Part shown: positions 1-10,482 of the stretch, piece after piece
Position numbering within the stretch: position 1 is the first letter of the stretch
Layout of the letters: each line of letters starts with the position of its first letter
From: Colletotrichum lupini
Taxonomy: Eukaryota > Ascomycota > Sordariomycetes > Glomerellales > Glomerellaceae
NCBI RefSeq assembly: GCF_023278565.1
Contig: NC_064676.1
Location: 5,084,001 to 5,148,000 of the forward strand
Reading direction: 5' to 3'
DNA length: 64,000 nucleotides
Translations under genes and position numbers: made by a program
Notes under the pieces: generated by a model
Told to the model about the DNA's origin: nothing
What the model saw: the letters and a program-made list of their open reading frames with translations, nothing else
The model's database searches: none

Positions 1-1048
1 GTATTTGGCTAAGCGCAATTGAGCTGCCAGATGAAGCTAGCGTCGGGCTGTGGGCTTCCAACCGTTTTTCCCACGGTGACATTGGTCAGGCCTCATTCCG
101 TCCAGCGGGATCGGCCAGCCTTGCGGAGAACAGAGCTCTGGCAGCGGGTGGGATGGCACCTTGCCTACCTGAGGTTGTTTCCTTCCACCTGCAGTCCTTC
201 ACACTGCGATTTTTTCGACTTTTCCTCCCACGCGGCCCTCCAGGCTCCACCACGTCGTTCGTACCTGAGCTTTTTAACCTTTTTTCCCTTTCCACCGCAC
301 ATACTTTCACGCGACACCGCCGCAGCAGCCACCAACCACATCTCGGTGCTCATGGCCTCAAGGTTCAACGTTCCTCCTGCATCCTCTCTCACCTCGCCTT
401 TCTCCTACTGCTGAATCGACACCCTTCCGACCTCTCCAGCCCAGCACCAGAGGAAAATAAGCTCCCGTCTCAGAGATTTCTGTCTCCCCCGAGTTGCCTC
501 TTCCATCTGCTGTCACAACGCACTCACTCACCCATTCATACCTTACTCGGTACTCATTCCGCCGCCCAACCCCATCGGAGATTCCCCCGTGCCTGCAGCC
601 TCTTTGCTTTTGCGCCTGCTTCCTTCCTTCCATTCCCACCCCGCCTTCCTGCCACTCTGGATATCTGCTCTTACCCTCTCATTTGGACCTCCAAACAAAC
701 CAACCAACCCAGCCGTGCTTGCCTTGCCTCGCGCTTGCCTTGGCCCCTAAGTACATGACGGCATTGCTGCGGCTCGACTGAATTTGCTAAAAACAAGGCG
801 CCCGGTTGCCTCGTTCGTCGCTTCCACTCCATTGACATAAAGCCCATTCTTTAACCTGTCCGCCCACAAGCTTGCCTCGTCAACCTCACACAAGCTTCTT
901 CTGCCCGTTTCGCGCAAGCCTTGCCATCTTCGACATCAGCAAGCTTCCACAGCTGTCGTCGCATCGCCCACTCGCATCTTCAGGTCACTATCAACAACAA
1001 TACTTATTATTACCGCCATCCAGTGCGCCAACAAGTCCAATAGCTTGA
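1..1048 (+). promoter_or_regulatory. Pyrimidine-rich upstream region and probable 5' leader of the Nab3-like gene
   Basis: No credible coding region is visible. The + strand is strongly C/T-rich, especially from about 180 to 1040, as is common in promoters and leaders of filamentous ascomycete genes. Several CAAGCTT-type repeats lie between about 865 and 950. Open frames here are low-complexity Ser/Pro/Leu translations and look like products of composition. The transcription start cannot be placed. Confidence 0.5.
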
Positions 1049-3755
1049 ATGCCCGAACCGGAGGCCACCCCCGAGTTCCAGGCTACTGCCGCCGACCTCT
1101 CGCCCTACTGTCCATCTCCCCTCCACTCCGCCGCTCCAGCCGTTGTACCTGCTCTCCAGGATACTGCTGATATCCTTGATGCAATGACCGCCCACACTAA
1201 TGGAGTCGCTCAAGGCGACCTAGAAGCACCTGCACGTGCACCAATTTCGACCGAGTCGTATGCGCAAGCTGCCGCGGACAACGCAGACGCCGAAGACGAC
1301 GTCGACAGCCTGGACGATGCCTACGGCGAGGAAGAGGAGACACACACGGACAAGGTTCAGGAACAGCAGGTGGAGCCAGATGCCGGCGAGGATGATTATC
1401 TCAAGATCTTCGACTCTCCTCCTCGGGACGCGGATCAAGATGGCGCGGAAGAGGATGATGTATCAAAGGCACCAGAATCCATTCACAATTCCGCCGCTCC
1501 TGATTCTTTGACAAGCCCTTCGCAAGTGGCCCCCTCCACCGTCGCTGCCGCTGATTCCTCGTCGGCCACTGCTACTGCTGCAGAACACTCAGCCAAATCC
1601 GCGCCTTCCCAACCAGCTGCCGCCCACCAAGGAGCTGATTCAAGCGCGCCTCATTCGACTGCCAACGACGCCTCCTTCAACGCACGCAATGACAATGCTC
1701 CCGAGGATGACCCCGCCGTTGATATCTCTCGCCTTGTTGCTGAGATGACAGGCCAGGCGAGCGAGTCCAGCAACAACCAATCTCCCACTGGCTCTACTCA
1801 GAACCATGATGCTCAGCCATCGTCCAACTTGACCTCGTCTGCGTCTGCCACTCTTCCTCCCAGACCTCCGTTGCCTCAACAGGCGGCTCCCACATATCCA
1901 TCTGAAGACTATCGAGGCTTCCCTCCTCAGACCGCTGCTTCTCATGTCTCTTCCAACATGATTGCTCCGCCCACGTCAGGTCAACCATCTGCTTACGTAG
2001 CTACGGGTGCTCCCGGTGCCCCTAGTACCGCATCCGACGTCTATGGCAGCCTCCCACCTCCACCCGCCAACGGTTTGAACGCGGCCATGTCCATCACTTC
2101 AATGAACGCGCCTCCCTATCCCATCCCTGGCGGCTACCCGGCCGGCCCGACGGACGATACTGCTGACCGCCAGAAGCTTTGGGACACTTTCGTAAACGAC
2201 GAGCGCCGTTACATGGCTGATGCCAAATGGGATAAATTCCCCGATGGCTCACGCATCTTCATTGGTTCGCGCTCTCTCTCATCAGGCAGACCCGACGGCG
2301 CCATTGACTTCTTTTCAGGCAACCTGTCGAGCGAACGCGTTTCCAAGCGGGATGTCTTTGATATCTTCCACAGATACGGCCGTCTCGCCCAGATCTCACT
2401 CAAGTCCGCCTATGGCTTCGTCCAATATCACAACCTCGAAGATGCCCAAGCTGCCATGGACAGCCTGCAGGGCAGCGAAATCAAGGGTCGCAAGATTCGT
2501 AAGTAGTCTTTAACAACATGCACCGAGAGGGCCTTGCTCACTGTTACTAGATCTGGAAATCTCACGCGCCCAAAAGAAAAAGGACGGCAACGAGAGGAAC
2601 CGCTCGCCAGACCGTGGCGGTCGTGGAGGCCGACAGTCAGGACGTCAAGATCGTCATGACGGAGCCAACTCACACCATGACAACCGTCGTAACCGCGATG
2701 ATTACAGGCCGGGACGTAACAGCCCTCCCCGACGTGGCCATGGCCGTGAGGATAGTCACGGTCGGGATCGTTACCAGCAGGACTCTCATGACCACTCCCG
2801 CGGTCGTTCGCGGTCCCCGCAGGGATATGCCCGCCACAACGATGGATACCGCCGGCGTAGCCCCAGCCCGCCTGCGGCTTATGGTCGTCCTTCTGCAGCC
2901 GACGACCGCCTCGACATTCCTCGCCGCTACGGCAATCAGGTTCCTGACGTTCAATTCTTGCTCCTCCAGGATCTTAGCCGCGACTTCATAACCTGGGTTC
3001 AGCGCGGTTTCACCGATCGCGGCCTGAAGGTTGACGTCATGTTCCTCCACCCAAGTTTCCCTCGTGAGGCTATTGTCCAACGCCAAGTCATCGAAGGCGT
3101 ACACGCCATTGTCGATCTCGACATACAGACACAGAACATGGGTAAGATCCCGCTCCGAGTCTTTGACCGCTCCGGAGGCGTCAGTGCCCGATACGACGAT
3201 TACCGAGACATCGATCCGCCGATCGCGGCAGAGCTCGTCCTCCGGGCCAAGTCACAAGCTGTGCCGGCGGCACCTTATCAGAGTGCCCCGCCTCCCCAGC
3301 CTCAGTACCCGGGCTACGGACAGCCTTATGGAGGGCAGCCCGTACATCCTCAGGCACCTGCTTATCACGGAGGCCAGGGGCCGCCACGGGGGCCTCCTGT
3401 CCAACAACCTCAACCACCAGCGGGAGTGCCAGCCGACCTCGCCAGCATGATGAGTGGTATTGATAATGCGACCTTGCAACGGTTGCTGGTTAGTTTGAAC
3501 CCACAGGGTGGACCGGCGGCTGTCAACAATGCTGCCGGTGCTGCAAACGCCCAGCTGCAAGCCCTTATGGGTGGTCTTCAGCAAGCGCCGCCTGCGGCAC
3601 CAACGCAGCCTGCCTCGTATGGCGGACAGGCCTTTGCTCCGAATGGCGCCCCACCCCCGAATGGCCCGAACGGCCACCCTCCTGCAACTGGCACCGGTGA
3701 TTCCGCAGTGCAGGTTCAGAATATCATGGCACAGCTTGCCAGATATCGGCAGTAA
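1049..3755 (+). CDS. NAB3: Nab3-like RNA-binding protein (RRM plus C-terminal anticodon-binding-like domain)
   Basis: Exons 1049-2264, 2319-2498 and 2551-3755 give 866 residues. The first intron (54 bp, in frame, no stop) is inferred because its removal restores an RNP2-like RIFIGNL. The second (52 bp) has a GTAAGT donor. The N-terminal ~390 residues are acidic and Ser/Ala/Pro-rich. The RRM follows (about 400-475), with RNP1-like YGFVQY and the VSKRDVFDIF helix typical of yeast Nab3. Then comes an Arg/Gly/Ser-rich linker and, at about 595-690, a domain beginning VPDVQFLLLQDL that resembles anticodon-binding-like folds. A Pro/Gln-rich tail ends in a short helix (QNIMAQLARYRQ) similar in style to the Nab3 C-terminal oligomerisation helix. 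Nab3 acts in the nucleus with Nrd1 and Sen1 in termination and surveillance of noncoding transcripts. The role here is inferred from architecture; another hnRNP-like protein is the alternative. Confidence 0.78.
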
Positions 3756-4035
3756 GGTGTGCGATATGGGAGCTCATTTCACTGGCGCTTGATGAAGATA
3801 TGATGTGGAAGGGGCTTGCTTATTTGTTACCTGGCGTTAGGGGTATGCAGTCCCGTGAGGAGGCTGCTCAAAAGGGTGGGAAAACTGTGCTTTTCTTATA
3901 GATTTGCAGAAGCCATGCCCAACAGGGCGGGTTGCTGTAACCCAGGCGTTCACTATTACATAAATACAGTAGTTCAAAATAGGTTTGTTTCTTCAAAGTT
4001 GAAACAACAGTTTTAAAGTCCAAAATGCGAGGAAT

Positions 4036-4560
4036 CTACAGCTTCTGAGAGGGCTTGTTCAGGAAAGCCGTGCACTCAATCTCGACATCGGTGCCCAGTG
4101 GCAGCTGGTATACTGCAACACACGTGCGGGCCTTTTCATTTATAGTATCAGCACGCATTCTCTCATTTCCTTGATCGCCGCGACCTGCCAGGAACGACGA
4201 GCAAAGTCCGTTCTAGACATGAATGAGAGAGAAACTCACAGGCTTGGGATCAAACGTGAAGAACTCGTCATACGCCTCGTTCATGGTGGCGAAATCGGAC
4301 ATCTGCGTAATGTAGACGTTGACCTTGACGACGTTGCGGAGGGAGCTGCCGGACGCCTCGAGGACGGCGGTGAGGTTCTTGAGGGCCTGGCGGGTGCGGT
4401 CTTTGACTGTGCCCTCGGCCTGGACCATGCCTGGCTTGTCGGGGAGGATGCCGATGTTGCCGGAGCAGTAAACCATGCCGTTGTATTTCACGGCTTGGGA
4501 GAATTGGGGGAGGGGCGCTGGGGCGGCGGTTGTGAGGACTTTTTCGATTTGGTCGGACAT
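4036..4560 (-). CDS. RidA/YjgF/UK114-family enamine/imine deaminase
   Basis: Exons 4240-4560 and 4036-4131 (minus strand) are joined by a 108 bp intron with a GTGAGT donor, giving 138 residues, the usual size of the family. Family features are YCSGNIGI near the N-terminus, RTRQALKNL, VVKVNVYIT, and the C-terminal ARTCVAV followed by VEIECTA, where the Arg and Glu shape the active-site cleft. The splice joins KP to ARTCVAV, reproducing the family signature exactly. RidA proteins hydrolyse reactive enamines and imines made by PLP-dependent threonine/serine dehydratases. Yeast has a cytosolic form (Hmf1) and a mitochondrial form (Mmf1). No mitochondrial presequence is seen, so a cytosolic form is more likely. 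It converges with the Nab3-like gene, with 280 bp between stop codons. Confidence 0.92.
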
Positions 4561-5557
4561 TTTGGTGGTGTTGGTCGTGGTGGTGATGTATAAGGTGGGT
4601 GGTGATTTGGGAGGGCGATATTGAGGGAGGAAGATGGAAATCTGGAGTTATTGGAGTTCCAGTGATTTGAAGATGGTGGTAATTAAAATGTCAACGGAGC
4701 CGTGAGCTGAATCAATCGATATAAGATGGATATAGGTGAGGTGGTGAAGATGATTAATCCAATCGTCAAACGGTAGGAGATTACACCGGCGCGGGGTCGG
4801 AGATGGGAAGTGGATCCTTCGTCACCGGCGGGTTGGTGGGGTTTTGATAGCGGGCATGTACAGATAGGGCGCGCAGAAAATGGAAGGGCGCGGATGATGG
4901 ATCTCTTTTGTGCTTTTGCATGCATGGAATACTCAGTGAACGAGGCTCTTTTTGACTTTTAGGGAGCTTTTGCCGAGAGGCTAATGAACGTTACTTGAGC
5001 CCTTGGGTATCTAAACTGGAACAAGTTGATTGCATCATGCGTGGGATTTGGATTGGGTCCGGGGAAAGTTAGTTTCGCCTCGTCGCCTTGTATTCGTTGG
5101 CGAGTCCGGCGTTTGTAATTCATGATTGAGATCTGTACTTGGTTCGTGTGATGTTTTTGTCCTGCAGCTAGAGATGATTCCATAAACACTTGCTGATTAC
5201 AAAGTCTTGGGATGCGAGTGTATCCTGAGCTCGAGTCTGCCGATAGAAAGCGCCTGGCCCACTTTGGCGGGGTTGACGGGGGACTTCGCCGCGGGACGGT
5301 GATGGCGGGGTAATTTTGGCCGGCCGAAGCCGGCGCAATCCTCCGGGGAGGGTGAGACGTCGGTCTTGCGACGTCTTTTGAGCACTCAGATGAGAGCCGC
5401 GAATGGCTCGCAGAGACGTAGAAAAGCTACTCAAATTGGAATCTGTATCCTAACGCCTTGTGTGATAATGATAATCAAGTAAACACTGCGTGCCCAACCC
5501 AAGACACAAGAAATACCACCATCAGAGCCTGAAGGAAATCCGGAGTCGCGCTGGACG
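4561..5557. other. Intergenic region between RidA promoter and NLR 3' end
   Basis: No gene is supported. It should hold the promoter of the RidA gene (left) and the 3' UTR of the NLR-like gene (right). A GC-rich stretch at about 5270-5370 has several CCGG/CGGGG elements and could be regulatory, but no specific factor can be named. Confidence 0.4.
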
Positions 5558-8500
5558 TCATACAAGCATGTCAATCCTCATGAAGTCAGTGCCCTTTCTC
5601 TTCATGGCTTCCCTTAGAAGTTCTGTAATAGCACCTTCACCCTGCCGAGCAGCCATGTCCAGTAAACTTTCACCTTCTGGGCCTGGTGCTGTGACATCAG
5701 CACCTCCATCGAGAAGAGACTGAAGTGCAGCTAATCTCTGTTTCGAGATACTCTCCTCACACGTCAGATAAAACCCCTGCGTTGAATCTACATGAAGAAT
5801 GATCTCAGATAAGGGCGTGTGTCCTTGGTTGTCCCTTGCGTTGGGGTTAGCCCCATGTCGAAGTAGAAACTTGACGAATGGAGGATTCAATCCCTCAGCA
5901 GCAGCATTCATAAGGGGGGTTCGTCCCTCGTAGTCCCGGCCGTCAATTTCAAGACCCCTCTCAATGGCCTCCTGCACATCGTCAAGATATTCAGAGCTGA
6001 CATCGGATCTCTTACATGCCTTATGAAGAAAGTTTTGGCCCAGATTATCTTGATGAGTTGGATCCAGATCTGCATTTAAGAGGTCCCCCAGAACTTTACC
6101 GTAGGCCACGAAGAGAGCGGTCTGTCCGAGCTTGTTCACCATGTGCCTCAAATATGAAGGCCCACCATCGGATTGTTGTTGTGACGCTTTATGAGAGGAC
6201 ATGGATCCAGCATTGGTACTGTGGTGTGTGGGAATGCTGTGGCTCAACAGTAGTTTCACGGTGTCAACTTGGCCCCATGATACAGCAGTGAACAACGGAG
6301 TATTCCCCGCGTCGTTTTGCGCATAAACATTCGCACCTTCTGCAAGTAGAAGCGCTACCATTTCTGGTTTACCATTCCAATCGCAAGCGGTGTGGATAGG
6401 TGTCTTCCCAGATGCGTCTCGAGCTTCCAAATCACACCCTCTCTGAATTAATAGTCGAATGATCGCTTCGTTTTTCATTCCGCCATTGACTGCCAAATGG
6501 ATTGGCTTTGGCTTTGGCACCATTCCGTTTGGAGTACCATTGACATTTGCTCCATTATCGAGAAGGAGTTCGACGAAAAGTCCATGGTTTCTGCGGATTG
6601 CTATCTCTAGAGGTGTAGAGCCGGAAAGTTTGTCGTCGGCGTTGGCGCCATTCTCAAGGAAAACTCGCCCAACGCCTATGATCCCGTTTGTTACAGCCAT
6701 TTCGAAGGCTGCTTCGACATCTCTGTATTTTTTTATCGATGGTGATGATGGTAGAATCGGATGGGCCGTGCCACTTGCTTGCAACATCGACCGCCGGTTA
6801 AGAATCAGCCTCACGAGTGTTTCTTGCCCCTTCAAGGCAGCGCGAACCAGAGGGCTATAAGGTAGGTGTTTTGGTATAAGGTCAGGTTGCGCGCCCAAAT
6901 CGAATAGCATTCTGGCGATGTCGATTTGCCCTCTTTCTGCAGCAAAGTAGAGGGGTGTACGTCCTTCTTTGTCTGTGCAGTTAATGCTAGGGTGGACTTG
7001 GCTGCTCGTCTCGGTGTCCGGGGTGGTGTACGATGTAGACCCAAGTTCTCTTATGGAGCTTGCAATATGTTGCAGCAACAGTCTTGCGACGTCGTTGTGA
7101 CCTTCTTTTAAAGCCGCAAGGAGGGGGTACCCATAACGGCCTCCACGTCCTCCAGCATCCGGGTCATGGTGGAGCGCTGTCTCAACCAGTTTCGCTAAGC
7201 CCCTCTCCGTAACGATATATAAGAGGTTTGTAGCATCATGCTTCTGCCTTCTAGCTTTGTGTTTTTCAAAAATGTTGCTTCTCTGGATCCATTGTTTTAA
7301 GGGAAAGTGTTGGAGAAACTCGGTCTGGGGGACGGTCTGGGCAGCGGCATTTGCGTGGTAGAGTACTTGGCTGGTTGCATACTTTAGGAAGGGGAAGCCA
7401 CGGTCGATTACGGCTTGGAAATCGATAGATTCCTTTTGGGATGTACGGAACAAAAAGTCTTCATCGTCCAAGTATGTAGAAATGTTGACTTGAGTCGAGT
7501 ATTCATGGCAGCAGTTCCGTAATCGATTATGGCTTTGGGCCTCGAAATCAGTGCTCATCTCTGGCCAGAGAGTACGCAACCCATTGTCCTTGATAAGAAA
7601 GTCACGTACCGACTCGTGAATGAATTGAACAGTCTTATCATCGGACCTCGTTGTTTCAGCCAGTCCCTTAGACGAACTGACAATCAGACGATCCATGAAT
7701 TCAAACGGGATCTCATTGGGATCCCACTCTCCCAGCGTGTCGGGCTCCAAGCCGGAGGCCAAGGCGAAATAGTATTCTTCGCGTTTTAGAGGTCGTGTAC
7801 CGTAGAGAATCCATTGAATACATAGAAGCAAATCGTCGAGATTCTCTTTGTCTCTGGTTAACATGTTTTGGAAGAGCTCACTTAATTTGGACGGGATCTC
7901 CTCTAAGCGGCTCTTGATTTTAAACACGCGACCCCGTTCATACTCTCTGTTCAGTATGTCGATAACGAGAACGATCCACATGAAGACACCAGAGGCTTTC
8001 CGAAGGATCTCGGCTATGACTTCCTCGCTCCTGGATCCGCGACCAGCCTTAAGACTCGTGTGAACATACTCTGCGAGGTCCTTCTCATGACCAGTTTGGT
8101 CTTCTAGGATGAGCTTTTGGCCGTATTGGATATCGATGTATGGGTAATGTCGACTAGAAAGGCAAACATAGAATCGGATGTCGCGCTGAACCGCATATTG
8201 TCCTAGGTCTTCAAAGACCTTGACCATGTCTCGAACTTCCTCCTCGGCGCACTCGTCGAGGGCGTCAATGAAACAAGTAAGTTGCCGTTGTCCGAGTTTC
8301 CGGACGGCGCTGCGGAAGAGAGTCTTGGTCTTTTCTAAATCCCACTGTGCGATTTCTTGGGGTCCGTCGTTCGTGTCGAGCAAAACCTGTAGATCGGGCA
8401 TTTTCTCCAAAAGCTGATGTGAGAGTGACCGATACATTCCCAGCGTCGACTTCTCGAGCCCTTCGCCTCTGGCGTTAAAAAAGAATGAAATGGAAGGTCC

Positions 8501-10132
8501 GATCGATGCGGCTCTTCTCCTCGCTCGGGTGAAGGCGAATTTCATGATCGTTGACTTTCCTGCCCCCGGTTTCCCCCTGATCCAGAGAAAGCCGTGATGC
8601 TGAGAGTACATCTTACGGTCTATCCAGGTGGTATAGTCAGGATGTTCGAGAAGCCACTCGCAGGTTTTGGCATGGTTGTCCTTGATATTGGCGTGCCGCT
8701 TGTCAATCTGATCAAACTTGAGTGAGTCCAGAAGCCTCTTGCGATCTGACGATGGTGTTGCTGTGGGACATCGTAAGCAGGTATTACCTTGGTGCGAGGA
8801 GAGCGTCATTGACTTACCAACAATCTGAACTTCAGGCCGCATTCGAGCAGTGGAGTTTCTTTGAGGTGGCGTGATGAGAAGAAGCTCCTTTGCGTATGCT
8901 GCGGCGGTAGCAGCGGCATATTTCTGCCATCGCTTTGCTTTGTGGGAATCCGAATAATCACAGATGCCGCGAATGACAAGGCATGGAAAATTGTCCATCA
9001 GCCCTGCAGCTTCCATCTCAAAGCATATCGATCCAAGTTCTTTCGCCAATCGGTCCCTCGTTTTCGCATTTTTCATAACCTGATTCCCAGAGGCAATGAT
9101 TCCGTAATGGATACTCGGGTTGCGCGTTGGCCGTAGACCGCGTGATATAAGCTTCGACCTATCGCAATTGTCGCAAGTTTCCCCGGAATGTTCATATGAT
9201 GCTTCAAACAGTCGGTCTTCGTCCACGTTTCGATACGAGAACTCTCTCATTTCAGGGTTGCGGGTTTCCATGTCGACCAAAATCGCCGGGATTTGACTTT
9301 TTCGGCCTTCGTGGTTGGCTCGTAGTTTAGAGACAGCCGCAAGGACTGATTGGGGAGGTTTATTTAGACTCCCAATGCGTTCGAAGCGACCCTCGTTTAC
9401 AGCCTTGCCGAAATCATATTGTACGACCCCCGAGGAATCTCCTGTCGGATTGCTGACCACAACATCACCAAGCCGTATGTCAACCTTTCCGGGAACACCG
9501 CCGCCTATCCCAACCATCAAACCAATGTTTATGGAAGGGAAGCTCCACAGCATGTTGTTCGCCACTACCGCCGCACTGTTTGTGCCATACTGCCCCGAAG
9601 GCAAGCATGCAATGACGATGTTATGAGGGCCGATTCCGCCAAATGTATAGACATTGCTGTCGTTCGAGTTCATGTCGAGGGGTTCATGTGTGTAATCAAG
9701 CATTGCTTGTGCTGCAGCCATCTCAAGAGGAAGCGCACAAACCCAGCCCACGGTGTATGCCTCATGTGATAGTTTGACCAAGGTCTGCCCCGCGCTGTTC
9801 GGCATGCGAAGCGATCCCGTTGTTCTTGCCCGCTTTGTAAGCCCGTCACAACTCTCTTCTTCACTACTGACGCTCCGTTCCCGTTTCTCTGTGGCATATC
9901 TAGGAGCGCTCGTGGGCTGCCAACCGGTAGTTCTTTGTTGATGGTGAGCGTGATCGCTGAACATTTTGATCAGGCTCCGGGATTCGAGGGGTTTCGGCCG
10001 ATGTCGTCTTCCTAATTTGCGATTGTCAGTTTCCGTGAGAACGGGTGTGTGGTAAATAAGCTTGTACTTACCCGGTATGATGAATGCGATGTGACCGAAA
10101 TCGCAGTGAGGGTAGTTGCAAATTGAGTTCAA
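5558..10132 (-). CDS. NLR-like STAND protein: PNP_UDP phosphorylase domain - NACHT - ankyrin repeats
   Basis: Modelled as 10072-10132, 8818-10011 and 5558-8760 (minus), 1485 residues. Both introns (60 and 57 bp) have GTAAGT donors and multiple-of-three lengths, so they do not break the frame. An alternative start lies at 9964. The PNP_UDP-type domain (about 105-395) opens with YTVGWVCALPLEM and has CFEMEAAGLM and ICDYSDSH. The NACHT begins after LLDSLKFDQIDKRHANIK. Its Walker A is GKPGAGKST (about 480-490) and its Walker B-like region is CFIDALDEC. About 12-13 ankyrin repeats fill the C-terminal third (about 940-1475). PNP-NACHT-ANK is a known fungal NLR architecture; relatives act in non-self recognition and programmed cell death, so that role is inferred. 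It is followed upstream on the same strand by a CorA-like gene 350 bp away. All P-loop residues look intact. Confidence 0.9.
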   Translation of the reverse strand: MNSICNYPHCDFGHIAFIIPGKYKLIYHTPVLTETDNRKLGRRHRPKPLESRSLIKMFSDHAHHQQRTTGWQPTSAPRYATEKRERSVSSEEESCDGLTKRARTTGSLRMPNSAGQTLVKLSHEAYTVGWVCALPLEMAAAQAMLDYTHEPLDMNSNDSNVYTFGGIGPHNIVIACLPSGQYGTNSAAVVANNMLWSFPSINIGLMVGIGGGVPGKVDIRLGDVVVSNPTGDSSGVVQYDFGKAVNEGRFERIGSLNKPPQSVLAAVSKLRANHEGRKSQIPAILVDMETRNPEMREFSYRNVDEDRLFEASYEHSGETCDNCDRSKLISRGLRPTRNPSIHYGIIASGNQVMKNAKTRDRLAKELGSICFEMEAAGLMDNFPCLVIRGICDYSDSHKAKRWQKYAAATAAAYAKELLLITPPQRNSTARMRPEVQIVGKSMTLSSHQGNTCLRCPTATPSSDRKRLLDSLKFDQIDKRHANIKDNHAKTCEWLLEHPDYTTWIDRKMYSQHHGFLWIRGKPGAGKSTIMKFAFTRARRRAASIGPSISFFFNARGEGLEKSTLGMYRSLSHQLLEKMPDLQVLLDTNDGPQEIAQWDLEKTKTLFRSAVRKLGQRQLTCFIDALDECAEEEVRDMVKVFEDLGQYAVQRDIRFYVCLSSRHYPYIDIQYGQKLILEDQTGHEKDLAEYVHTSLKAGRGSRSEEVIAEILRKASGVFMWIVLVIDILNREYERGRVFKIKSRLEEIPSKLSELFQNMLTRDKENLDDLLLCIQWILYGTRPLKREEYYFALASGLEPDTLGEWDPNEIPFEFMDRLIVSSSKGLAETTRSDDKTVQFIHESVRDFLIKDNGLRTLWPEMSTDFEAQSHNRLRNCCHEYSTQVNISTYLDDEDFLFRTSQKESIDFQAVIDRGFPFLKYATSQVLYHANAAAQTVPQTEFLQHFPLKQWIQRSNIFEKHKARRQKHDATNLLYIVTERGLAKLVETALHHDPDAGGRGGRYGYPLLAALKEGHNDVARLLLQHIASSIRELGSTSYTTPDTETSSQVHPSINCTDKEGRTPLYFAAERGQIDIARMLFDLGAQPDLIPKHLPYSPLVRAALKGQETLVRLILNRRSMLQASGTAHPILPSSPSIKKYRDVEAAFEMAVTNGIIGVGRVFLENGANADDKLSGSTPLEIAIRRNHGLFVELLLDNGANVNGTPNGMVPKPKPIHLAVNGGMKNEAIIRLLIQRGCDLEARDASGKTPIHTACDWNGKPEMVALLLAEGANVYAQNDAGNTPLFTAVSWGQVDTVKLLLSHSIPTHHSTNAGSMSSHKASQQQSDGGPSYLRHMVNKLGQTALFVAYGKVLGDLLNADLDPTHQDNLGQNFLHKACKRSDVSSEYLDDVQEAIERGLEIDGRDYEGRTPLMNAAAEGLNPPFVKFLLRHGANPNARDNQGHTPLSEIILHVDSTQGFYLTCEESISKQRLAALQSLLDGGADVTAPGPEGESLLDMAARQGEGAITELLREAMKRKGTDFMRIDMLV

Positions 10133-10482
10133 GCTAGGCCAGAGAAATTGAAGAAGATGAAGGCTTTGCGGAAGGCAACTTGGGGCAGACAGGTCTTGCC
10201 TGCCACTCCAGAATACCTATCTGAGTCGAGGGCGTCAATCAGGCTGCGTCAACACAGCCCGTGTCGCCGCAGCAGTTTTCAGCTCCTCGCAGCGTCCAGT
10301 AGCATTTCGATCACAAGGTCCCTGCTGCATGGCCAAAAAGTGTCCAATCGGATAAACGCCTGTGGTGGAAATTGCACATTGTTGGAAGATGCTAACGGAA
10401 TTCGATAACCTGTGAAATTCAATATCTGCGGCACCAGGTATGAGTCTGCCTGACCACGAGTGCGGCACAGCGTGCTATGCCA
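10133..10482. promoter_or_regulatory. Short intergenic region between the CorA-like gene and the NLR start
   Basis: This 350 bp stretch follows the stop of the CorA-like gene and precedes the NLR start on the same strand. It should contain a 3' UTR and the NLR promoter. No other coding signal is seen. Confidence 0.4.

Noticed and set aside
153..758. + strand frame of 201 codons in the Nab3 leader
   Set aside because: Translation is Ser/Pro/Leu/His low complexity from a C/T-rich leader; overlapping frames look the same.
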